A stretch of DNA of 32,850 bases from DIGJ01 sp031553075 (GCA_031553075.1 JAVBLX010000147.1:1-32850); one strand, 5' to 3'; numbered from the stretch's first letter, positions 23,501-30,874 are shown. The notes: generated by a model from the sequence alone, not told the origin. A program made the numbers and translations.

Positions 23501-25113
23501 TGCCTCCTCTCCCTACCAGTATACCTTTTGTGGCGGCGAAAGAAGACTTTGTCGAAAATGTCATCAAGGTTTCTATCGGCATCTATGATAATCCTGCGAG
23601 TCAGTTTCAGGGTGAGGCGGTTATCCGTCCGGGATTACAAAATACCATGATAATCGGTTCGGCACAATATGGGAAGACCAATCTTTTGCAGGAAATCATT
23701 CGCGGTCTGACTTCCTGGTACTCACCAAAAGAACTGAATTTATACATAATAGATTTTGGGTCAATGGTACTTAAAAACTTTGAAAGTCTTCATCATGTAG
23801 GCGGAGTGGTTTCCTCTTCGGAGGATGAGAAGCTAAAGAATCTGTTTAAGCTTCTTCTTGCCGAAATCAAAGATAGAAAAGAAAAGCTTATCTCAGTGGG
23901 AGTCAGCTCCTATGCTTCTTATAGAGAAGCAGGATATAAGGACTTGCCCCAGATTATTACACTGATTGATAACTTGACTGCTCTCAAAGAGCTTTACCTG
24001 CAAGATGATGAGACCCTCCTTAACCTTTGCCGGGAAGGTCTGGCGGTTGGGTTAAGTTTTGTCGTTGCTAACAGCCAGACCGCCGGTATCGGATTTAAAT
24101 ATCTTTCCAATTTTTCATGCCGGATTGGTTTGTATTGCAATGATTCGGGTGAATACGGCAGTTTGTTTGACTACTGTCGGATACGCCCGGAAAATACACC
24201 AGGAAGATGTATCGTGGAAATTGACAAGCGTCTCTATGAATGTCAGACCTACCTGGCTTTTGAAGGCGAAAGAGAAATTGACCGGGCAGGGGAGATGAAG
24301 GAATTTATCGCAGAAATGAATGGTAATTATCCAGCGGAAAGAGCAAAACTCATACCAGTCATACCGAAGGTGCTGACGAGACCATATATGGAGAAGCAAT
24401 TTAGAGTTGGTGCGACCCAGCCATATCAGTTGCCGGCCGGCCTTGATTACAGCACAGTGGAACCAGTTGTTTTCCCACTTCAGGAGTTAGGCGTTCTGGC
24501 CTTAATGGGCAGAGATGGAATGGGCAAGGGAACTTTTATAAAGCATATGCTTTCATTCCTTGAGGAAAACCATGAAAATGCTCCAGTTCAGGTAGTAATT
24601 GTTGATAACATTGCCAGAAAGCTGGAAGCCTTACAGGAATATAAGATTGTTACCCAATATTCCTTGGCGGCTGAGGCAATTCCACCCGTTTTGCAGGAAT
24701 GGGAAGAAGAACTGGAAAAACGCTACGGATATTTGCTGGAGGGAGAAGGAGACAAGCTTCAGGCAGCCCCTCTTTTACTCCTTGTGATAAATCACCCTGG
24801 TGGACCGCAGACAATCAGTGAAGATGCGGAAAGCTTAGCAAGATACAAGAAGATAATATCCAAATATAAGGCTTTAAAGGTCAGTATCCTGTTTACCGGA
24901 ATCGAAAATGCAGCAATAACTTATGCTTCACCAGAGGTACTGAAGACAATTAGAGATGATAAGCATTTTATTGTGTTTGAGGATCTAAACAACGTTAAGC
25001 TGACCGATGTTCCAACCACTGCCGCCAGAGCATTTAAAAAGGCCATTGAGCCGGGAGATGCTTATTATATAAAGGAAAATCGATTGCAGAAGATAAAGAC
25101 AGTGCTAATTTAA
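20587..25113 (+). CDS. essC: EssC/YukBA-type type VII secretion ATPase
   Basis: It starts at TTG with AAAGGAGG 7 bp upstream. The 1508 residues are close to EssC (about 1480). At the N-terminus lie two FHA-like domains (YKIILTNNRIYREIEL; IYIGGSKECDVAIED, NNTRYGVYVNGERI). Two TM helices follow at about 263-314 (LFPALGMLAITILLRGIM; FILFSVCSMTMGIATSVFTY). Three FtsK/SpoIIIE-type ATPase domains come next: D1 Walker A GTTGSGKS at 694-701 with VDEFAEL (about 803), D2 GSAQYGKT at 1024-1031 with IDN, and D3 GRDGMGKG at 1308-1315 with VDN. Only D1 keeps an acidic pair after the Walker B strand. This is the motor of T7SSb export, and the WXG100 gene follows. It is the clearest marker of the system. Confidence 0.97.
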   Translation: MDNRYKIILTNNRIYREIELWSGLDSLKVGTEAGCEVRLKKEWFFEEFYLFVFQKEEHFEITCSGNTYLTAGDDRKYLTRELVHGDRLSVNYQGTDSELLTLNFMLDFDYERKVYNREIDVSNILQIYIGGSKECDVAIEDALVGKDTLTLYRNGRNYSIFDNNTRYGVYVNGERIDRKRDLKERDFFSIAGYSFFLKGGRLYTTSSSKLTVNNLGFYDHFEEMGALIYPRFNRNTRIKSLLSETPIPVLDPPQKPDKPKQNLLMTLFPALGMLAITILLRGIMGGGGSFILFSVCSMTMGIATSVFTYINSNKDYNKEMKERTEKYNHYMETKRAEIIGIRQKEKQDLEEIYYSYDRELDMIKTFSGDLFDRSQEDQDFLHVLVGTGALPARRRIEVKEQETLEVVDELMEMPGKLSEELGLVYDVPVVCDFKGANGVGVVGEESRLYQMIKNFILDISIRHYQKDVKLVFIIGEEASERINWVRLLPHINNEILGVRNLACDDDSKSLMLEFMYKVLSEREASKGIAPHYVVMVFKESGIQHHPISQYIEKAASLGFTFVFFEAEKELLPKGCKYILNLEDMEAGTITDTDKGEQRAFRYIALRDEEMEQAVLKLAPVYCDEISLEGSLTKNISLYELLHIQSAEDLDLGGRWGSSQVDKSMAAPLGVRIKEEPVCLDLHEKYHGPHGLVAGTTGSGKSEILQSYILSMASLFHPYEVAFVIIDFKGGGMVNQFKELPHLVGAITNIDGKEIDRSLQSIKAELQKRQRLFAACDVNHIDAYIRKYKTGEVKEALPHLIVIVDEFAELKAEQPEFMKELISAARIGRSLGVHLILATQKPAGQVNEQIWSNSKFKLCLKVQTKEDSNEVLKSPLAAEIKEPGRAYLQVGNNEIFELFQSAYSGAPAQTEGGSRITEFALWEVMLSGKRKKVFEQKKEKARQQEITQLDALVEYIAGYCEKSRILKLPNICLPPLPTSIPFVAAKEDFVENVIKVSIGIYDNPASQFQGEAVIRPGLQNTMIIGSAQYGKTNLLQEIIRGLTSWYSPKELNLYIIDFGSMVLKNFESLHHVGGVVSSSEDEKLKNLFKLLLAEIKDRKEKLISVGVSSYASYREAGYKDLPQIITLIDNLTALKELYLQDDETLLNLCREGLAVGLSFVVANSQTAGIGFKYLSNFSCRIGLYCNDSGEYGSLFDYCRIRPENTPGRCIVEIDKRLYECQTYLAFEGEREIDRAGEMKEFIAEMNGNYPAERAKLIPVIPKVLTRPYMEKQFRVGATQPYQLPAGLDYSTVEPVVFPLQELGVLALMGRDGMGKGTFIKHMLSFLEENHENAPVQVVIVDNIARKLEALQEYKIVTQYSLAAEAIPPVLQEWEEELEKRYGYLLEGEGDKLQAAPLLLLVINHPGGPQTISEDAESLARYKKIISKYKALKVSILFTGIENAAITYASPEVLKTIRDDKHFIVFEDLNNVKLTDVPTTAARAFKKAIEPGDAYYIKENRLQKIKTVLI

Positions 25114-25159
25114 GATTGGACCCGGGGACATATTTAGGTGCAGTGATTTTACATGCTTG

Positions 25160-25191
25160 CAAAAGTGAAATCATAACTGTCAAAAGTGAAA
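25160..25191 (+). promoter_or_regulatory. Two direct repeats before the WXG100 gene
   Basis: CAAAAGTGAAA occurs at 25160-25170 and 25181-25191, 21 bp apart, which is two helical turns. It lies in the 140-bp gap between essC and the WXG100 gene, so it may be a binding site for a regulator and give this gene its own control. No clear -35/-10 pair is seen. Confidence 0.4.
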
Positions 25192-25254
25192 GCTTTTTCT
25201 TTCACTCATATGGAGCCGGTATCAATAAAAAAATACTTTTAGGAGGAAAAAAGA

Positions 25255-25551
25255 ATGGCAAATCAACAAATCAGAATGACCCCCAGTCAAATGCGGAGTC
25301 GCGCAACACAGTACAGAGGGGAAGCAGAAAAGGTAGGGGAGGTAATCTCCTCCATGGACAAGCTTTTGAAGTCGCTTCAGGAAGAATGGGAAGGCGCTGC
25401 CAGCGATTCTTATGCTGCAAAATATGGGGAGCTTAGACCAGGCTTCACTAAGGCGCAGGATCTTATCAACGAGATCGCAGCGGCATTGGATTCTACTGCA
25501 AAAATTGTGGAAGAAACCGATGCAGATATTGCACGACAGTTTAATGCTTAG
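25255..25551 (+). CDS. esxA: WXG100 protein, EsxA-like
   Basis: TAGGAGG lies 10 bp before the ATG. The 98-residue protein has the family pattern: a helix, W-E-G at residues 45-47 in a turn, a second helix, and a C-terminal tail with an acidic residue and hydrophobic run (IVEETDADIARQF), which matches the YxxxD/E-type export signal only loosely. WXG100 proteins are helical-hairpin dimers exported by EssC. The gene follows EssC directly. A hairpin (25591-25617) lies after the stop. Confidence 0.93.
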   Translation: MANQQIRMTPSQMRSRATQYRGEAEKVGEVISSMDKLLKSLQEEWEGAASDSYAAKYGELRPGFTKAQDLINEIAAALDSTAKIVEETDADIARQFNA

Positions 25552-25590
25552 GGAAGGTAGCGTTTAAGCAGGTAAGTTTTAAGCAGGGAG

Positions 25591-25617
25591 AGCCTCTGGC
25601 TATTACAGTCAGAGGCT
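25591..25617 (+). terminator. Hairpin after the WXG100 gene
   Basis: AGCCTCTG at 25591-25598 pairs with CAGAGGCT at 25610-25617 around an 11-nt loop. It may limit transcription from esxA into the next genes. No T-run follows. Confidence 0.5.
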
Positions 25618-25625
25618 ATAGCCTT

Positions 25626-25781
25626 AGAGCGTGTTTGAAAATTGCTTGTACAGGGGGTCTGCACGCCCGACTCAGCGGATTGCTAAAAATTCGATTATCG
25701 TAGCCCATACGCCTATTGAATTTGGGATTTTCATCCCGCCAGTGGACGCAGATAGAGACAAGCAATTTTCAAACACGTTCT
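25626..25781. repeat. 156-bp palindromic element, family 2
   Basis: The left end GCGTGTTTGAAAATTGCTTG (from 25629) is matched by its reverse complement at the right end (ACAAGCAATTTTCAAACACG, to 25777). The middle is less symmetric, with CGTAGCCCATACG near the centre. It is non-coding and lies inside the T7SS operon between esxA and the next gene. It resembles the other palindromic elements in layout but not in the ends. Confidence 0.7.
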
Positions 25782-25830
25782 GGGAGAAAGCACTTTGTAT
25801 ACAATTAAAATTTTAAGGGGGCGAAACCAA

Positions 25831-26229
25831 ATGACCAGTAGGGAAGCATTTCAAAAAAGTGCGGATTATTCGGCACTGGCCTCTTATCTGGAGGGACAGT
25901 TAAAGAAGCTGGATGAGAGAATTCAGGAAGGAAAGAAGATAGAAAACGAGATTCATGCCCGAATGCAGAAAGAGCCGGATTCGGCAGAAGGAAAGATAAA
26001 GACAACCCTGGAGGAGAAGGCAGAAATCCATCATCTGCATGGGGAACAGATTTACCAGAACTGCCTTTCGGCCCAGACGAGTATAAGCTCTGGAAAAAAT
26101 GAGGCTAACAACCAGGCGGTACATTGGATTCAGGTAGCGGAAAAACTCCGTCGTCAGGAAGAGGAAGAGAGAAGGCTGCGAGAAGAGGCAGAGAGAAGGC
26201 TGCGGGAGAGCGTCGAGAAGAAAAGATAA
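25831..26229 (+). CDS. Small helical type VII-associated protein (132 aa)
   Basis: The ATG at 25831 has AAGGGGGC 8 bp upstream; the frame from 25795 begins inside the AAATTTT region and has no site. The protein is all helix: a first segment (REAFQKSADYSALASYLEGQ), a long coiled region rich in Glu/Lys, and a C-terminal tail of Arg/Glu repeats (RLREEAERRLRESVEKKR). It has no W-x-G. Small helical proteins of this size with secretion genes are often effector partners (LXG-associated or Lap-type). I infer such a role from context; family not recognised. Confidence 0.6.
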   Translation: MTSREAFQKSADYSALASYLEGQLKKLDERIQEGKKIENEIHARMQKEPDSAEGKIKTTLEEKAEIHHLHGEQIYQNCLSAQTSISSGKNEANNQAVHWIQVAEKLRRQEEEERRLREEAERRLRESVEKKR

Positions 26230-26280
26230 CCAGAACGGCAGAACCATGCCGAAAAGAAGGACAATAAGGAGGAAGTTGCG

Positions 26281-26610
26281 ATGAATACATTCCGGTGTGA
26301 TACCGAGGAACTGCAGAAAATGGGAGAAACTTTGGATAGAATCCATTATCTTCTGAGTGCAGCCCAAAAAGAAGGCAGGAAGCTTCATCATGCCATAAAG
26401 GACGAACAGGTATGGGAAGGTGATGCCCATCTGGCAGGGGTGGCCTTTCTTGATCTGGTATTAAAATACCATGAAGCCATTGCCAATGGAGAAAAAGACA
26501 TGGGGCCTGTGAAAGATGCTAATCAGAAGATTCAAGACTATTTGGAACGGGATGAGGAATTTTATGACGTAGGATGGATGGCTTATAAGGAGGTGGAAAA
26601 AATATCATGA
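26281..26610 (+). CDS. WXG100-like protein (109 aa)
   Basis: AAGGAGG lies 8 bp upstream. The protein has two helices with W-E-G at residues 45-47, the same position as in EsxA, and begins MNTFRCDTEELQKMGETL. The second half (DLVLKYHEAIANGEKDMGP) continues helical. Its small size, W-E-G turn and location make it a second WXG100 family member, probably a partner of EsxA or of the effector. It overlaps the next gene by 4 bp (ATGA). Confidence 0.75.
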   Translation: MNTFRCDTEELQKMGETLDRIHYLLSAAQKEGRKLHHAIKDEQVWEGDAHLAGVAFLDLVLKYHEAIANGEKDMGPVKDANQKIQDYLERDEEFYDVGWMAYKEVEKIS

Positions 26611-27323
26611 GATTTCATCACGAAGAGATGTTATGTTTTCATAGTATTAGCAGTGGGCCGGAACCTTTCCGGATTGCCATCGGGCTGGACGAAGGGGAGA
26701 AAACGGAAGAGATAGTGGAGCGGACTAAGAGCCGACTCAGGGAAAAAAAGATTCTGGATGCCGGGAACCATCTGACCCTGGAAGGGACGGCAATTCTACG
26801 GGCCTATGAATTATATCGGAACAGTGAAACCCATTTGATTTTAAACCATCTCAAAGTTGCGTTGCTTCCCAATGGGGTCTGTGTGGTACTGGAACCCAAA
26901 GAAGATGGGTATGAGATGTTTTGCACGGATCATGTACAATTGATGGAACTACTTTTAACTAAAGCTTTGTTTTTAAAAAACATGGAGACTGGGACTCTGA
27001 AAGAAAAATGGAAGGCATTATCTTATCGTGACTGGGCTGCCTATTTAGAAGAAGAGAAGAAGGGAAGACTGCTGGTGGTGGGCGAATACCAGAATCAAGA
27101 GACTATTCGGGAATGTGTTTTTGGCTGGACAGAGGATTCTGGCTTTGTGTATGACTTGAACCGAAAGCAGATAAAAGCCTTATCTGGAGGCGAAATGGAA
27201 CAGGCATTTCGGAAATTTCTAGGGCTGCCAGGAGAGTGGGAGCCGGAAGAGTGGGAACCGGAAGTTACTGGCGAAGAACAGAAACAGGAAAGAATATTTA
27301 ATTGGCTTTTCCGCGATTTTTAA
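26607..27323 (+). CDS. EsaE/EspG-like effector chaperone candidate
   Basis: The gene overlaps the WXG100-like gene by 4 bp (ATGA). The 238-residue soluble protein has a mixed fold. EGTAILRAYELYRNSETHLI followed by beta strands (LNHLKVALLPNGVCVVLEP, DGYEMFCTDHVQ) is like the layout of EsaE (DUF5081) and EspG, where a helix precedes a sheet; the C-terminus is acidic and Trp-rich (WEPEEWEPE). EspG/EsaE proteins bind effectors and deliver them to EssC. The call is moderate and based on layout and neighbours, not a confirmed family hit. Confidence 0.5.
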   Translation: MRFHHEEMLCFHSISSGPEPFRIAIGLDEGEKTEEIVERTKSRLREKKILDAGNHLTLEGTAILRAYELYRNSETHLILNHLKVALLPNGVCVVLEPKEDGYEMFCTDHVQLMELLLTKALFLKNMETGTLKEKWKALSYRDWAAYLEEEKKGRLLVVGEYQNQETIRECVFGWTEDSGFVYDLNRKQIKALSGGEMEQAFRKFLGLPGEWEPEEWEPEVTGEEQKQERIFNWLFRDF

Positions 27324-27337
27324 GGACTTTTGGTGAA

Positions 27338-27373
27338 AAAAGCAAGTAATTAGAAAAGCAAGTAAAAGCAAGT
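27338..27373 (+). repeat. Three AAAAGCAAGT repeats
   Basis: AAAAGCAAGT occurs at 27338, 27354 and 27364 in the 179-bp gap before the next small gene. A 7-bp inverted repeat (TTATAGA/TCTATAA) follows at about 27410-27432. The region may hold a promoter and regulator sites for the toxin operon. Confidence 0.4.
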
Positions 27374-27502
27374 GATAAAAAAGAAATAGAAATCCAGATA
27401 TATCAAGGTTTATAGATTCTAAGAGTCTATAAGAAAAAAGGCCAGTGAAGAAATGTCAATAGTGAATTAAAGAATATCATTATCATACGAGGAGGAAAGA
27501 AG

Positions 27503-27829
27503 ATGGCGGAGAGAACTAAGATTGGCGAAGGAATGGAGAGGTATATGGAAAAGCTGGAATCCATAAAGGGGATGGTAGAGCTTGCCCAGAAAGAGACGGA
27601 GAGACTGAAGGGTTCTCTGGAAGAAGTTTACCAGGGGTATGCGACGGAGGAAATAAGGTCTTTTTTGGAGTATTTATACAGCCATTTGGAAAAGCTATGT
27701 TGGCTTTATGAAAAAATGCGCCAGTACATTTCTGTAACCTATGAAACCTTTTACCAACGTGACCGTGAGCAAGCCAGGAAGATTGGGACGGTGGGAACAT
27801 CCGATGCCGGAGTAGTGCCAAAGCCATAG
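27503..27829 (+). CDS. WXG100-like effector partner (108 aa)
   Basis: GGAGGAAAGAAG precedes the ATG. The protein is two amphipathic helices (ERYMEKLESIKGMVELAQ; SFLEYLYSHLEKLCWLYE) with Y-Q-G at 43-45 where the WXG100 turn is. It ends in a flexible tail (SDAGVVPKP). The gene lies 49 bp before the toxin gene, so it is probably the effector's helical partner, as Lap and WXG100 proteins are for T7SSb toxins. Confidence 0.6.
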   Translation: MAERTKIGEGMERYMEKLESIKGMVELAQKETERLKGSLEEVYQGYATEEIRSFLEYLYSHLEKLCWLYEKMRQYISVTYETFYQRDREQARKIGTVGTSDAGVVPKP

Positions 27830-27878
27830 GAGAAAAAGGCAGCTCTCTGAGAGCGGGTGTTTGAGAAAGGAAGTACAT

Positions 27879-29165
27879 ATGGAGATAAAAAAAGTAAGCG
27901 AAAGGTTCGAGGAAAAATGCAGTGAGAAATATGATTCCTATCAGCTATCGGAGCATTGGTTGGAGGTAGACAAAATCATTAAAGACTGCAATAATAGTAT
28001 TATGGAAATGGGACTTCCGGATATTGGGTATACCAGCCAGGTGGATCAGATTCATGAGTATTGTGATGAGCTGATGCACTTGAATAGTTACATCCGTTCC
28101 GCCTATGGGAGTGTTTATGAATGGCTGGATTATCCGTTATGGCTGGATTTTAAGAATGGCGTGACGGAAGCAATCAGCCAAATTAAGGCGGAAGAAATCA
28201 CTACAAAAAATATTGTGGGAATTGGAGGGTATTATGATATACCGCTGTCGAAGGAATATGAGTGGGGGACAATGCCAAAGAAAGAGCTGACACTTTCGGA
28301 CTTTATGAACCTAATGCCAGAAGGGGCGGAAAAGAACGGATTTAAGGTACAGGGACTCCATGGGATGAAGGAATTTCAGGAACTGTTCCAAGAAGAATAT
28401 GAAGCGAAGAAGAAAGAGCTTCCAGATTTGGAAGATCCCCGGCGCTATTTTAAGGACAGGTTAATAAAGGGACAGGAGGAGCATAGTGATTACCATCCAT
28501 TTTTGGACCTGTTTCAGACAGCACTGGATGTAGTAGGATTTTTCCCTGGTGTAGGAGAGCCAGCCGATTTAGTTAATGCTATCCTTTATGGCTTGAGAGG
28601 AGATAAGGTGAATGCGACGTTATCGGCGGCTGCCGGGATACCAGTGACAGGAACTTTTGCGACTGGGGGAAAAGTTGCACTAAAAGTGGAAAAAACTACG
28701 AAAGTGGTAAAGAAAGTGGTGGTAAAAAAAGTCGGGAAAAACGCAATGAAGGTCTGGGACGAGGTGGTTGCTGCAATAAAGAAGATTAAGGGTGGCACTA
28801 AATCAATTTTTAATAAAGGTAGGGTAACAATTAGTGATTTAAAGGCTAATCCTAAAGCATTCAGAGGTAAATCTGCAAACGAGATTGCAGATATGCTAAG
28901 AAAAGAAGGATATGATGTTACTATTAAAAACTCTACGAAATCTAGGTCTGGTGCACAAATAATACAGTTAAACAATCCAGGAGGAGGCAAAAATATATCT
29001 CAAGTGCAAGTTTCTCCTGGGGGAGGTAGACATGGAGCAAGTCCATATGTAAAAATTAGTACTACAGATCAAGGAATAATAAAAATTATTGACGGCGCAG
29101 AGGCATTGTATAAGAGTGATGGCTTAGAAACAGCAACACTTATTTTTACTGGAGGTGGAAAATGA
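27879..29165 (+). CDS. Polymorphic toxin, likely type VII effector
   Basis: The ATG at 27879 has AAAGGAAG 6 bp upstream; the longer frame from 27861 starts on that site. The first 215 residues (428 total) are helical, with KVSERFEEKCSEKYDSYQLS and YYDIPLSKEYEWG, and no clear LXG domain. They are followed by the pre-toxin region (VGEPADLVNAILY, VTGTFATGGK, Lys/Val-rich) and a C-terminal domain with PGGGRHG and YVKIS. The last 120 codons are much more A/T-rich than the N-terminal part, a sign of cassette exchange. The domain matches the truncated toxin at the window start. It probably has a His/Lys/Ser nuclease-type active site. It overlaps the immunity gene by 4 bp. Confidence 0.8.
   Translation: MEIKKVSERFEEKCSEKYDSYQLSEHWLEVDKIIKDCNNSIMEMGLPDIGYTSQVDQIHEYCDELMHLNSYIRSAYGSVYEWLDYPLWLDFKNGVTEAISQIKAEEITTKNIVGIGGYYDIPLSKEYEWGTMPKKELTLSDFMNLMPEGAEKNGFKVQGLHGMKEFQELFQEEYEAKKKELPDLEDPRRYFKDRLIKGQEEHSDYHPFLDLFQTALDVVGFFPGVGEPADLVNAILYGLRGDKVNATLSAAAGIPVTGTFATGGKVALKVEKTTKVVKKVVVKKVGKNAMKVWDEVVAAIKKIKGGTKSIFNKGRVTISDLKANPKAFRGKSANEIADMLRKEGYDVTIKNSTKSRSGAQIIQLNNPGGGKNISQVQVSPGGGRHGASPYVKISTTDQGIIKIIDGAEALYKSDGLETATLIFTGGGK
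28551..28797 (+). repeat. Pre-toxin direct repeat, copy B
   Basis: It aligns without gaps to 19-265 with a 41-bp identical core (28701-28741). It marks the recombination-prone part of the toxin gene, right before the variable C-terminal cassette. Confidence 0.85.
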
Positions 29166-29593
29166 TAGATAAATATGCACCAATAATTCCATATGAAGGT
29201 ATGGGAAGAATTAAATTATATAGTACGATAAGAGATTTAAAAGATTTATTAGGTAGTGCTGAAGTTAAAGGTGTTATGCTAAATAATTTATGGGTTAGGT
29301 ATGAAATAGATAATTGTATGTACTTATTTTTTCATCTGGTTAATGGTAAATTATTTAAGATTACTACATTGGATGAGTATAAAGGAAAGCTATTTGATAA
29401 GATATCAGTAGGTATGAAAGAAACAGATTTTCTTGAATTTGATAATTCATTTGTTTATGATGAATTTGAAGAGGTATTTGAATCTGACAAGGGGGTCTTT
29501 ATTGAAACAGACGTTGTAGAACATACGGCACGCTGGATATCGGTTTTTGTAAAAGAGCTTGAGTCAGATGATTTTGAAGAAGGAAATTGGTAA
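29162..29593 (+). CDS. Immunity protein for the adjacent toxin (143 aa)
   Basis: The start overlaps the toxin stop (ATGA), with GGAGG in the toxin's last codons, so translation is coupled. The A/T-rich gene encodes an acidic soluble protein (GMGRIKLYSTIRDLKDLLG, RYEIDNCMYLFFHLVNGKLF, EEVFESDKGVFIETDVVEH). There is no membrane helix. The overlap, acidic charge and shared composition with the toxin C-terminus fit a cytoplasmic immunity protein. Family not recognised. Confidence 0.75.
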   Translation: MIDKYAPIIPYEGMGRIKLYSTIRDLKDLLGSAEVKGVMLNNLWVRYEIDNCMYLFFHLVNGKLFKITTLDEYKGKLFDKISVGMKETDFLEFDNSFVYDEFEEVFESDKGVFIETDVVEHTARWISVFVKELESDDFEEGNW

Positions 29594-29721
29594 TCTATTT
29601 ATGGAAGTGCCTTACTTAAATTAATTTATTGAACAGATGTAAAGTCCAAGTTCATCAAGAGCTTTACAAGAAAATATTCTATAGTAAAATATGATTATGG
29701 GACTATAGGGGAGAAAAAAGT

Positions 29722-29823
29722 ATGGGAACACCAAAAGGACATTTCCATTTTGAAACATGGGTTTATGACTCTTTTTCGGATACAATGACGGTTAACAATA
29801 TCTTGCAAAGAATTATTCCATAG
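29722..29823 (+). CDS. Small ORF or toxin/immunity remnant (33 aa)
   Basis: GGGGAG precedes an ATG that starts MGTPKGHFHFETWVYDSFSD and stops after 33 residues. It has a sensible site and composition, but is too short to classify. It lies in a stretch of leftover toxin-immunity DNA, so it may be the 5' end of a broken gene. The following 120 bp show no frame I can support. Confidence 0.35.
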   Translation: MGTPKGHFHFETWVYDSFSDTMTVNNILQRIIP

Positions 29824-29960
29824 AAATGATATTAGACCGAAAAAGAATATAGCAGTAGTGTATTGGAGCTTTTTAATAAGAATATATAAGGAAAAATGCT
29901 CGAAGTCAATACTTAACATAACGTGTTGTGCCTTGAGTAGAGAAAGGAATGAATATAAAT

Positions 29961-30344
29961 ATGAAGATAATTGTAGAAAGAACAAAAGCTGTAGATTCAA
30001 ATGTTATGATAGATTTTTCAACAGAATATGGAAGTGCTATTGCTGTATGGGAAGGCGAAATGCCTTCAGTAAGTTGTGAATATCATGTTGAGTTAGATAT
30101 TGAAGACACTTTAGTATGGAATAAGGATATTACAAAAAATGAGGCAGAAGAACATTCCATCAGAATGTATCAAGATAAAGTTTCGCTTTCTGGAGTTTTA
30201 GATTCTGTTGATGACGATGGATATTCAATTTTAAGAATTGGGAGCAGCATAATACCCTTTATTTCAAGCGGTAATTCATTTGAAATAGGCACTTCAATCA
30301 CAGTATTTTCTGAAAATCTTTCACTATCACTAGTAGATTATTAA
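29961..30344 (+). CDS. Orphan immunity-like protein (127 aa)
   Basis: ATG at 29961 has AAAGGA 12 bp upstream; the ATG at 29949 is only 1 bp after it. The product is acidic and beta-rich: NVMIDFSTEYGSAIAVWEGE, CEYHVELDIEDTLVWN, VDDDGYSILRIGSSIIPF. There is no signal or membrane helix. It follows the toxin-immunity pair, is A/T-rich, and ends at a perfect hairpin. It fits an orphan immunity gene left from an earlier cassette. Family not recognised. Confidence 0.5.
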   Translation: MKIIVERTKAVDSNVMIDFSTEYGSAIAVWEGEMPSVSCEYHVELDIEDTLVWNKDITKNEAEEHSIRMYQDKVSLSGVLDSVDDDGYSILRIGSSIIPFISSGNSFEIGTSITVFSENLSLSLVDY

Positions 30345-30352
30345 GATAATTC

Positions 30353-30393
30353 AAAGAGTACAAGGCTCGGTTTTGCCAAACCTTGTACTCTTT
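30353..30393 (+). terminator. Hairpin terminator
   Basis: AAAGAGTACAAGG (30353-30365) pairs with CCTTGTACTCTTT (30381-30393), a perfect 13-bp stem, 8 bp after the orphan immunity stop. It is the best stem in the window and probably ends this transcript. Confidence 0.75.
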
Positions 30394-30482
30394 GTAAATC
30401 AACATTACGTTTACTATATTTCCATATAAGAACAAGTAAAATTGTATGTCAAGTGTGGCAGTGGGACAAAGAGTGTAGGAAA

Positions 30483-30648
30483 CCTAGTGTACCATCTTCT
30501 AAATAACTGGACCAATCGGTGAGGATGATTTTTCGAGAGTACGGATGAAAAAACGTAGGTGTAGCGGGCTACACTGAGGCTTTTTCATTCGTGCTCTCGG
30601 GAAATCAGACCAGCGAATGGTCTGGTTATTTAGAAGATGGTGCACTAG
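30483..30648. repeat. 166-bp palindromic element, family 1, inverted copy
   Basis: It starts CTAGTGTACCATCTTCTAAA and ends GATGGTGCACTAG. It matches 1272-1436 in the reverse orientation along its length, with the centre GTAGCGGGCTAC. It is non-coding, and the two copies flank the whole secretion locus. Confidence 0.8.
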
Positions 30649-30830
30649 CTTGCATTCTGGTAATTCATATTATACACTATTATTGCTTGAAAAAAAATAA
30701 TGTTAATAAACTATAGTTAGTAGAATTATAAGAATCAGGATTATAGGTAGTTAAATTGTGGGTAGTAGAATTGTAGGTATAAATTATAGGCAGTTGAATT
30801 ATGATAGATAAATTGTAACAGATGAACTGG

Positions 30831-30874
30831 ATAAATAAATTACGATAGATAAATTACGATAGATAAATTACGAT
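30831..30874 (+). repeat. 14-bp tandem repeats
   Basis: Units of AGATAAATTACGAT at 30847-30860 and 30861-30874 follow a partial unit at 30831-30846; degenerate versions extend upstream to about 30700. The stretch 30649-30955 is otherwise A/T-rich and has no gene. Confidence 0.7.

Noticed and set aside
25116..25436. Frame running from the essC end into esxA
   Set aside because: It reads the wrong frame of esxA; the start has no site and the product has no features.
25631..25816. 61-residue ORF
   Set aside because: It lies inside the palindromic element and shows no coding features.
27879..28520. LXG-domain effector
   Set aside because: The N-terminal part is helical and of similar role, but I see no clear LXG motif, so I left the family open.
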